Below, one piece after another: positions 56,862-64,000 of a DNA stretch of 64,000 nucleotides (positions are counted from its first letter, which is position 1; each line of letters opens with the position of its first letter). A model generated the notes under the pieces. The model made no database searches and was not told the DNA's origin. It saw only the letters and a list, made by a program, of their open reading frames with translations. Origin of the DNA: Paenibacillus turicensis (lineage in GTDB: Bacteria > Bacillota > Bacilli > Paenibacillales > Paenibacillaceae); assembly GCF_017873435.1 (NCBI RefSeq), contig NZ_JAGGKG010000002.1:248001-312000 (forward strand). Reading direction: 5' to 3'. The position numbers and the translations under genes were made by a program.

Positions 56862-59800
56862 TTAGAATAATGATAATTGATTGCTCTCAGGTAAACCTCG
56901 GAAGCAGCCCATATTTCCAAGCAATTCAATCACTGTTTTACTTGCTTTTGATTTTTGCTGGAAATCTTCAATGGATAAAAACTCCCCTTGCTCCTTAGCA
57001 GCTGCAATGTTGCGTGCTGCGTTATCGCCAATCCCCGCTAATGCTGAAAATGGAGGAATCAACGCATCACCATCTACAGTAAAGCTCGTGGCATCTGAAC
57101 GATACAAATCAATACTTTTAAATCTGAAACCTCGTGCCGTCATCTCTAATGCCATCTCTAACATTGGTAACATACTTTTTTCTTTAGGCAAGGCTTGAAA
57201 GCCTTTTTGCTCAATTTCTTCAATTCTTCGATAAATCGCATCATAACCTTGACAGCACAACTCAATCTCAAAATCGTCGGAACGTACTGTAAAATAGGTT
57301 GCATAATATTCAATCGGATGATAAAGCTTGAAATAAGCTGTACGTACAGCCGAAATAACATATGCCGCGGCATGCGCCTTCGGAAACATGTATTGAATTT
57401 TTAGACAGGAATCAATATACCATTGTGGCACCTTACATTTCTTCATTTCCTCAATCCACTCTGGTGTTAACCCTTTCCCTTTCCGTACACTTTCCGTAAT
57501 TTTAAACGCTAGCCCTGCATCCATCCCTGCTTTATAAATCAAAAACAGCATAATGTCATCACGACAACCAATTACCGTTTTAATGTTACAGGTGCCATTT
57601 TTTATTAAATCCTGTGCATTACCTAGCCATACGCCAGTTCCATGCGATAGACCTGAAATTTGCAATAAATCCGCAAACGAGCTTGGTTGAGATTCAATCA
57701 ACATCTGACGAACAAACTTCGTTCCCATTTCTGGCACACCAAATGTCGCAACTGGCGACCTGATCTTATCAGGCGTAACGCCTAAAGCTTCAGTAGAGTT
57801 AAACATGCTCATGACTTTAGGGTCATTCATTGGAATAGTAGTTGGGTCCACCCCTGTTAAATCCTGTAGCATGCGCATCATCGTTGGATCATCATGACCT
57901 AAAATATCAAGCTTAAGCAGATTCGCATCAAAGGCGTGATAGTCAAAGTGAGTCGTTTTCCATTCTGATGTTACGTCATCAGCCGGAAATTGTACTGGTG
58001 TTATATCCTCTACTTCCATATAGTCAGGTACAACCACAATCCCGCCGGGATGTTGCCCTGTACTTCTTTTTACACCGGTACAGCCTGATGCTAATCGATT
58101 TAACTCGGCACCTCTCCAATGCTTTTGATTCGCTTCTTCATATTTCTTGGTGAAACCAAATGCGGTTTTTTCTGCCACGGTACCAATTGTTCCTGCTCGA
58201 AATACACTTTTTTCTCCAAACAATACCTTCGTATAATTATGAGCTTGCGGCTGATATTCACCTGAGAAGTTAAGATCGATATCGGGAACCTTGTCCCCTT
58301 TAAAGCCAAGAAACGTTTCAAACGGAATATCTTGACCTTCACCCTTTAATTTATTTCCGCACTCGGGACATGCTTTATCGGGTAAATCAAAACCACTTGG
58401 CACGCTACCATCAAGGAACCATTCGCTGTGCTTACACTCTGAATTGTTACAAATATAATGTGCAGGCAGCGGATTAACTTCGGAAATCCCTAAAAATGTA
58501 GCAACCACCGATGATCCAACAGACCCCCGAGAGCCTACTAAATAACCATCCTGGTTAGATTTTTTTACTAGACGCTCTGAAATCAAATAGTTAGCAGAGA
58601 AACCATATTTAATAATCGGACCAAGCTCTTTCTCCAGACGTTGCACAACGACATCAGGTAACTCTTCGCCATAAATAGATTTAGCCGTGTTGTAACAAGT
58701 GTTACGTATTTCCTCATCGGCACCCTCCATATTAGGCGTAAACAGCTTATCAGGGAACAATTCAATTTCCTCAAATTGATCCGCTAGGTTAGAGGTATTC
58801 GTCACGACAACCTCAAAAGCTTTATCTGTTCCGAGGAACTCAAATTCCGTCAGCATTTCATCCGTTGTTCTAAAATGGGCATCTGGCTTACGAATATCTT
58901 TAAGTGGACTAAAGCCTGTAATCCCATGAATCGTAATATCACGATACAGCTTATCTCTTGGGTGCAAATAATGCACATTCCCCGTTGCCACAACCGGTTT
59001 ATTTAGCTTAAAGCCAATTTCACAAACCTTTTTAACGGCAATTTTCAGTTCCTCTACACTACCAACCAGACCTTTATCTACTAAATGCATATACATCGTC
59101 AAAGGCTGAATCTCTAGCACATCATAAAACTCCGCAATCGCTTCTGCTTCTTCTACAGATTTGTTGAGAACCGTCTCGAAGAACTCTCCTTTTTCACAGC
59201 CTGACAAAATGAGTAGTCCCTCACGGAGCTCTTCTAGCTTAGACTTAGGTATACATGCGACCCGCTTGAAGTATTCGGTATGTGATAGTGAAATGAGCTT
59301 AAATAGATTTTTTTTGCCAACTGCGTTTAAGGCATATATGCCACAATGAAAAGGTCTTGAGTTGGACAAATCTTGACCAACCTTATCATTTAAACGTGCT
59401 AAATTCGTAATTCCCTCTATTTTAGCAGCATCCTCTAATAGCCCATTTAAAATCTCACCTAGTGCAAGCGTATCATCAATCGCACGGTGATGATTTTCGA
59501 GTGAAACCTTGTATTTTGCCGCTAATGTATTAAGACGATGATTTTTAAGTGTCGGGAATAACATTCTTGCCAGCTCTAAGGTATCAAGCACAGGATTGGT
59601 CATTTCAGGACGTCCCATTTCCTTCAGCTTTGCATTTATAAACCCTACGTCAAATCTAGCATTATGAGCAACTAGAATTGCATCACCTGCAAAGTCAACA
59701 AATTGCGGTAATACCTCCTCGACATCAGGTGCACCCTTCACCATATCATCATTAATGTTCGTAAGCTGTTGAATGTTATAAGGGATACGTACGTGTGGAT

Positions 59801-61187
59801 CTACAAAGGTAGCATAACGGTCAATCTCCTTGCCATCCTCCATCTTCACTGCTGCAATCTCTATAATTTTGTTCTGGGTTACCGATAAACCTGTAGTCTC
59901 AATATCAAATACGATATAAGTGGTTGATTTAAGTACATCCTCTCGTGGATTCATAACGACAGCGACGTTATCATTTACCACATTCGCTTCTACGCCATAA
60001 ATCATCTTTATCCCGTTTTTCTTAGCAGCTTTAGCCGCATCAGGATAACATTGCACTCCCGCATGATCTGTAACGGCAATCGCCTTATGTCCCCATTTTG
60101 CCGCCATTTTAATATATTGATCGATTGGTGTGACCGCGTCCATCGTACTCATCGTGCTATGCAAGTGAAACTCTACTCTTTTTTCATCGGCTTGGTCTTT
60201 ACGTTCTGGGGGTGAAGGAACCTCGGATAAATCCGAAGGAATCATCACTAGCTCAGGGATAGGCATAAAGCGATCCATTTCAACCCGACCACGTGCCCTA
60301 ACCCATTTACCGTTTGCTAATTGTCCCATAATTTTGAGATCTTCTTTATTTTTAGCAAACATTTTTAACTGCAACGAATCACTAAAGTCAGTAATGAAAA
60401 ATGTAAATAACGTATTTCCGTTACGCAATTCCTTGCGATCAAGTCCAAAAATAGTACCTTGAATCGTAACCTTCTTCTCTTCGTCTTGAACTTCTTGTAA
60501 AGGTACGGGTTGCTCACGAATATCGTAGCCAATTTGAAGTTTTGGTGGTGGTTCACTACCATCCTCTACTTCCTCTGGTGGTTCTACCATTTGCTCTTCC
60601 ATCATCTTTTGGATGACTTCACGATTTTCTTCCTCAATTCGTTGCTGGAATTCCTCAAGCGCTTCAGGCTGATAATCTCCTTCAGTTAACTTCACACGAA
60701 GCTCTAGTCCAAAAAATTTGTTATAAAAAGTAACGATCGCCTGATCAATATGCTTTTTACGCGCTAATTCAAGTGCAACCTCATCACTAAAGAGTACTGA
60801 AATTAAATCATGTTCAATTTCATACACCGCACGAGACATAAAGCCGTTAACAGATGGAATCTCGCGAGCGATCCATTCTAGTAAAAGTTTCCAATATTCC
60901 TTAACGATATCCTGCAACATTACCTGCTGCTGCTCATATTGAAACTGAAATCTGATCTGTGCAACATGACTTAACCGTTCTTGAATCCGCAGACAAAAAG
61001 TCCGGTATACGTCTGAAGGGACGATAGTATTCTTCACAATTATAATTTTCCACTCTTTATTACTGCGACTTACCTCAACCTGTTCAATATAACCATCTAT
61101 AAAAAACTGCTCAATCATCGTTTCAGGAATTTCTGCTTGGTTCATTAGCAATTCAAATCTTTTTCTTTTATCCTTATTTTCGGTCAT
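56862..61187 (-). CDS. polC: DNA polymerase III PolC (alpha subunit, Gram-positive type)
   Basis: 1441 residues, near the Bacillus length. OB domain, then the PHP domain (VEFHLHSTMSTMDAVTPIDQ) interrupted by a DEDD 3'-5' exonuclease (TTYIVFDIETTGLSVTQNKI, HNARFDVGFINAKL, HRAIDDTLALGEI), a zinc-binding CNNSECKHSEW/CPECGNKL, and the catalytic palm (FKGDKVPDIDLNFSGEY). It is the replicative leading-strand polymerase. ATG 61187 has GGGGAGG upstream; the ATG at 61211 is not needed. Confidence 0.97.
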   Translation of the reverse strand: MTENKDKRKRFELLMNQAEIPETMIEQFFIDGYIEQVEVSRSNKEWKIIIVKNTIVPSDVYRTFCLRIQERLSHVAQIRFQFQYEQQQVMLQDIVKEYWKLLLEWIAREIPSVNGFMSRAVYEIEHDLISVLFSDEVALELARKKHIDQAIVTFYNKFFGLELRVKLTEGDYQPEALEEFQQRIEEENREVIQKMMEEQMVEPPEEVEDGSEPPPKLQIGYDIREQPVPLQEVQDEEKKVTIQGTIFGLDRKELRNGNTLFTFFITDFSDSLQLKMFAKNKEDLKIMGQLANGKWVRARGRVEMDRFMPIPELVMIPSDLSEVPSPPERKDQADEKRVEFHLHSTMSTMDAVTPIDQYIKMAAKWGHKAIAVTDHAGVQCYPDAAKAAKKNGIKMIYGVEANVVNDNVAVVMNPREDVLKSTTYIVFDIETTGLSVTQNKIIEIAAVKMEDGKEIDRYATFVDPHVRIPYNIQQLTNINDDMVKGAPDVEEVLPQFVDFAGDAILVAHNARFDVGFINAKLKEMGRPEMTNPVLDTLELARMLFPTLKNHRLNTLAAKYKVSLENHHRAIDDTLALGEILNGLLEDAAKIEGITNLARLNDKVGQDLSNSRPFHCGIYALNAVGKKNLFKLISLSHTEYFKRVACIPKSKLEELREGLLILSGCEKGEFFETVLNKSVEEAEAIAEFYDVLEIQPLTMYMHLVDKGLVGSVEELKIAVKKVCEIGFKLNKPVVATGNVHYLHPRDKLYRDITIHGITGFSPLKDIRKPDAHFRTTDEMLTEFEFLGTDKAFEVVVTNTSNLADQFEEIELFPDKLFTPNMEGADEEIRNTCYNTAKSIYGEELPDVVVQRLEKELGPIIKYGFSANYLISERLVKKSNQDGYLVGSRGSVGSSVVATFLGISEVNPLPAHYICNNSECKHSEWFLDGSVPSGFDLPDKACPECGNKLKGEGQDIPFETFLGFKGDKVPDIDLNFSGEYQPQAHNYTKVLFGEKSVFRAGTIGTVAEKTAFGFTKKYEEANQKHWRGAELNRLASGCTGVKRSTGQHPGGIVVVPDYMEVEDITPVQFPADDVTSEWKTTHFDYHAFDANLLKLDILGHDDPTMMRMLQDLTGVDPTTIPMNDPKVMSMFNSTEALGVTPDKIRSPVATFGVPEMGTKFVRQMLIESQPSSFADLLQISGLSHGTGVWLGNAQDLIKNGTCNIKTVIGCRDDIMLFLIYKAGMDAGLAFKITESVRKGKGLTPEWIEEMKKCKVPQWYIDSCLKIQYMFPKAHAAAYVISAVRTAYFKLYHPIEYYATYFTVRSDDFEIELCCQGYDAIYRRIEEIEQKGFQALPKEKSMLPMLEMALEMTARGFRFKSIDLYRSDATSFTVDGDALIPPFSALAGIGDNAARNIAAAKEQGEFLSIEDFQQKSKASKTVIELLGNMGCFRGLPESNQLSLF

Positions 61188-61221
61188 GAGTTCCTCCCCT
61201 TGATAGCTCATGTTTTAAAAC

Positions 61222-61283
61222 TAAAACGGCTTCCAGGCTGTGCGGTGCAGGTAATCCCCTACAAAACCGAGCAACCGGAAGCC
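61222..61283 (-). terminator. Terminator of proS
   Basis: On the minus strand GGCTTCC pairs with GGAAGCC around a 40-base loop that itself can fold, followed by TTTTAGTTTT. It separates proS from polC. Confidence 0.65.
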
Positions 61284-61311
61284 AGTATAACGACATGAAC
61301 GAAACTGGATA

Positions 61312-62763
61312 TTAATAAGCTCTTGCGAACAATACCGTATGACTCGCTTTTTCACCACATACTAAGCAATGTTCATGTTGCGTAGCAGGCTCAAACGGAA
61401 TATTTCGGCTAGTTGCACCTGTCTCTTCCTTCACCTGATCTTCACAAGCTTCTGATCCACACCAACCTGCAAGTGTAAATCCACGTTTTTCTTCCATGCT
61501 TTCCTTCATTTCATCTAATGTATTCACAGAATAGAAATGATCCTCACGAAAAGCTTTAGCTTTTTCAAACATTTCTTGATGAACTTGTTCAAGCATAGCT
61601 TGTACTTCTGCAACCAAATTACTTTGTTCAACTACTTTTTTCTCGCCACTAATTCGTGAAACTAAGACACAAACGCCATTTTCCATATCACGAGGGCCAA
61701 TTTCAAGACGTACAGGTACGCCTCTCATTTCATATTCATTAAACTTCCAGCCTGGACGCACATCCGCACGATCATCAATTCCAACACGAATGCCGGCTGA
61801 CTTCAATTCAGCAAATAATTCATCACTACGTCCAACGACAGCATCTCTAGTTTTTGGAGGTCCAATCGGGATAATCATCACTTGCTTTGGTGCTACCTTC
61901 GGTGGCAATACAAGGCCACGATCATCACCATGCACCATAATTAATGATCCAATGAGTCTTGTGCTTACTCCCCAAGAAGTGGTGTGCACAAATTCCTGCT
62001 CATTATCACGATTTAAATATTTAATATCAAACGCAGTCGCGAAGTTAGTCCCTAGGTAATGTGACGTTCCTGCCTGAACCGCACGACCATCCTTCATCAT
62101 CGCTTCAATGGAGAATGTATCCACCGCACCAGCAAACTTCTCTGAAGGTGTTTTTTGTCCTGTAATCACGGGAATCGCCAAATAGTTTTCGACAAAATCG
62201 CGATAAATCTCCAGCATTTTCATTGTTTCTTCACGTGCTTGTTCTTCATTTTCATGCGCAGTATGACCTTCCTGCCACAAAAATTCACTTGTACGTAAAA
62301 ACGGCAATGTCCGTTTTTCCCAACGTACTACGTTAGCCCATTGGTTAATGAGTACAGGTAAGTCACGATAGGATTGAATCCACTTTTGGTACATATGTCC
62401 AAACATCGTTTCAGAGGTAGGACGAACAGCTAACCGTTCTTCTAATTTTTCTCCAGCCGCTTCAGTCACCCATGGTAACTCAGGGTTAAAGCCTTCCACG
62501 TGCTCCTTTTCCTTTTGGAAAAAGCTTTCAGGGATAAAGATTGGAAAATAGGCATTACGATGTCCTGTTTCTTTAAATCTACGATCTAATTCATGCTGGA
62601 TATGCTCCCAGATTTCATAACCGTCTGGCTTAAATACAATACACCCACGAACAGGTGAATAGTCCATGAGGTCTGCTTTTTTAATGACATCAATATACCA
62701 ACGAGAGAAATCCTCGCCTTGTGGTGTGATTTCTGTTACAAATTGTTTTTCATCTTTAGCCAT
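61312..62763 (-). CDS. proS: Prolyl-tRNA synthetase, archaeal/eukaryotic type
   Basis: 483 residues, much shorter than the about 565-residue bacterial form. It lacks the inserted editing (INS) domain and ends in a tail with CGSEACEDQVKEE and HCLVCGEKASHTVLFARAY, matching the archaeal/eukaryotic-like ProRS with its zinc-binding C-terminal domain and terminal Tyr. Class II motifs include RPTSETMFGHMYQKWIQSYR and FLRTSEFLWQEGHTAH. It attaches proline to tRNA. It occupies the usual rseP-proS-polC place. Confidence 0.92.
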   Translation of the reverse strand: MAKDEKQFVTEITPQGEDFSRWYIDVIKKADLMDYSPVRGCIVFKPDGYEIWEHIQHELDRRFKETGHRNAYFPIFIPESFFQKEKEHVEGFNPELPWVTEAAGEKLEERLAVRPTSETMFGHMYQKWIQSYRDLPVLINQWANVVRWEKRTLPFLRTSEFLWQEGHTAHENEEQAREETMKMLEIYRDFVENYLAIPVITGQKTPSEKFAGAVDTFSIEAMMKDGRAVQAGTSHYLGTNFATAFDIKYLNRDNEQEFVHTTSWGVSTRLIGSLIMVHGDDRGLVLPPKVAPKQVMIIPIGPPKTRDAVVGRSDELFAELKSAGIRVGIDDRADVRPGWKFNEYEMRGVPVRLEIGPRDMENGVCVLVSRISGEKKVVEQSNLVAEVQAMLEQVHQEMFEKAKAFREDHFYSVNTLDEMKESMEEKRGFTLAGWCGSEACEDQVKEETGATSRNIPFEPATQHEHCLVCGEKASHTVLFARAY

Positions 62764-62786
62764 AACTGCCCATTTCCCCCTAAATT

Positions 62787-64000
62787 TTAACCAGTAATTA
62801 ACCTAACTATATCATTAAAGGTCACTGCAATCATTAATAAAAATAACATTGCAAACCCAATGAAGTGAACTATCCCCTCGTGGTTTGGATCTATTGGTTT
62901 GCGTCTAATCGCTTCAACCCCAAGGAAAACAAGTCGGCTACCATCCAATGCAGGGAATGGAAGCAAATTAAAAATACCAAGGTTCAAGCTAATTAAAGCC
63001 ATCCAATAAATAAACCGTTCAAAGCCTTGCTTCGCTACTTGTGCCGTAATTTCAATAGTTCCTACTGGACCCGCAAAATTATCGATTGCAAATGAGCTAA
63101 CAATTTGCTTCAGACTTGTAAAAATTAACTTAGACATGTCAAGCATCTGCTCGCCAGCTTTTGTAAATGTCTCGCCTATCGTCGCATCTCTTGTTGGTAC
63201 AAACGTAATGATGACCGAGCCTACCTTACCACCTTTTTGACCTTCCACTGTGGTAGGTGTAATTTTAATGTCAAGTAACTCGTTGTTTCTACGAATTTTC
63301 CAGTTCATCTCCTTGCCCGGGGAGCCAGAAATCGCAGAGATCATTTTTTCTGCATCCGTACCCACCGCAGTACCATTAATGCTTTCCACAATATCTCCAG
63401 TTTTTAAACCCGCTTGCGCAGCTGGCATGCCTTCAGTAATTTGTCCTATTTCAAGATGTGTAGGTCCAGAAGCTGGGACGCCTGCTAACTGAATATGAAC
63501 AATAAACAGTACAAATGCCAACAAAAAGTTCATAAGTGGTCCTGCAAAAATAGCTAATGCACGTTGTGCTACGGTCTTACTACCATACTGTCGATCTCTT
63601 GGCGCAATTTGTGTATCTTTTCCTTTTGTAACGATCATTGCTTTAGGTTCTACTTTGTAAGAGATGATTTCTCCATCTACATCAAGCTTGATATGCAAAT
63701 CATCTACAAGATCAACCGATTGCACTTCACCACGAATAACATTTTTACGGCTATCTAAACGATCAAGGTAAATTTTGCTAACGAGTCCCTGTTCTGAAAC
63801 ACGTAGCGCGACCGTTTGGCCTTCAGACACCTCAACCATTTCTGGCTCTTCACCCGCCATACGTGCATACCCACCGAAGGGTAGCAAACGTAATGTGAAT
63901 TGGGTTTCATTTCTTCTGTAGGAATATAACTTAGGACCAAAACCAATTGCGAATTCACGCACTAAAATACCTGCACGCTTAGCAAAATAATAATGTCCCC
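62787..64000 (-). CDS. rseP: Site-2 protease RseP (partial, N-terminus beyond window)
   Basis: Reading in from the right edge gives GHYYFAKRAGILVREFAIGF, the last part of the HExxH zinc motif region, so the true start is beyond the window; an apparent start at 63962 is not the real one. A membrane segment (AIFAGPLMNFLLAFVLFIVH), a PDZ domain (GQITEGMPAAQAGLKTGDIV), and the second metal motif NLLPFPALDGSRLVF follow, with further membrane segments at the end. It cuts membrane-bound anti-sigma factors. It lies 23 bp before proS. Confidence 0.94.
   Translation of the reverse strand, partial: GHYYFAKRAGILVREFAIGFGPKLYSYRRNETQFTLRLLPFGGYARMAGEEPEMVEVSEGQTVALRVSEQGLVSKIYLDRLDSRKNVIRGEVQSVDLVDDLHIKLDVDGEIISYKVEPKAMIVTKGKDTQIAPRDRQYGSKTVAQRALAIFAGPLMNFLLAFVLFIVHIQLAGVPASGPTHLEIGQITEGMPAAQAGLKTGDIVESINGTAVGTDAEKMISAISGSPGKEMNWKIRRNNELLDIKITPTTVEGQKGGKVGSVIITFVPTRDATIGETFTKAGEQMLDMSKLIFTSLKQIVSSFAIDNFAGPVGTIEITAQVAKQGFERFIYWMALISLNLGIFNLLPFPALDGSRLVFLGVEAIRRKPIDPNHEGIVHFIGFAMLFLLMIAVTFNDIVRLITG

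Noticed and set aside
61222-61283. T-box or other riboswitch between proS and polC
   Set aside because: No T-box sequence or specifier loop is visible and the hairpin lies after proS with a T-tract, so it is a terminator.
1-64000. CRISPR array, prophage, insertion sequence, tRNA, rRNA, toxin-antitoxin or defence system
   Set aside because: I looked for regular spacers, integrase or transposase motifs, structural RNA and typical defence domains and found none; the core gene order is intact.

Overview
The window is a 64 kb stretch of a low-GC Gram-positive, endospore-forming chromosome (Bacillales). The order rseP-proS-polC-rimP-nusA-ylxR-ylxQ-infB-rbfA-nrnA-truB-ribF-rpsO-pnp-ylxY-mlpA-dut-dpaA-dpaB-dapG-dapA-rnjB-tepA-ylzJ-ftsK/spoIIIE-(sleB)-ymfF-ymfH-ymfI-ymfJ-ymfK-ymfM-(yajQ)-pgsA-cinA-recA-recX-rny-ymdB-spoVS-...-miaB-ricA is the conserved Bacillus/Paenibacillus core backbone. 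The dipicolinate synthase genes, spoVS and a sleB-type lytic enzyme indicate sporulation. Palindromic repeats near the left end and the overall gene content make a Paenibacillus-like member of the Paenibacillaceae my best guess; this is inference, not proof. Almost everything is on the minus strand; only a broken XRE regulator and a DUF421 membrane protein (14.4-16.0 kb) are on the plus strand.

Layout, left to right. 0-1.6 kb: two subunits of a 2-oxoacid:ferredoxin oxidoreductase (alpha cut by the window edge, gamma-delta fused). 1.64-2.73 kb: a 1.1 kb gene-free stretch full of repeats: a 112-bp inverted repeat, two palindromic elements of the same family, and a tandem array of ~116-bp units whose hairpin resembles the pncB terminator. 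2.7-5.5 kb: pncB, a NUDIX/winged-helix protein and a hotdog thioesterase. 5.6-7.6 kb: ricA and miaB. 7.8-14.0 kb: a five-gene chemotaxis operon cheA-mcp-cheW-cheR-cheB with no cheY. 14.4-16.6 kb: the plus-strand pair and pduL. 16.9-25.3 kb: dipeptidase, spoVS, ymdB, rny, recX, recA, cinA, pgsA. 25.4-36.9 kb: yajQ, an unlisted 56-residue membrane protein, and the ymf/ftsK block. 37-45.7 kb: RNase J, lysine/dipicolinate biosynthesis, dut and mlpA. 45.8-64 kb: RNA turnover and translation genes, polC, proS and rseP.

The genes fall into a few working groups: RNA processing and decay (rny, ymdB, ricA, rnjB, pnp, nrnA), translation and ribosome maturation (infB, nusA, rimP, rbfA, truB, rpsO, miaB, proS), DNA replication, segregation and repair (polC, ftsK/spoIIIE, recA, recX, dut), spore formation (dpaAB, spoVS, sleB, dapGA supplying the precursor), and sensing (che operon).

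I see no CRISPR array, prophage, insertion sequence, tRNA or rRNA, and no convincing new multi-gene system. The observations most worth a second look are smaller: ymdB appears to start at an AUA codon; an XRE regulator is split by one missing A in an A8 run; the repeat-rich 1.1 kb gap includes a tandem array of terminator-like hairpins; an unusual number of genes start with TTG (ten by my reading); proS is the archaeal/eukaryotic type in the standard polC locus; and asd is missing from the dpa-dap cluster.
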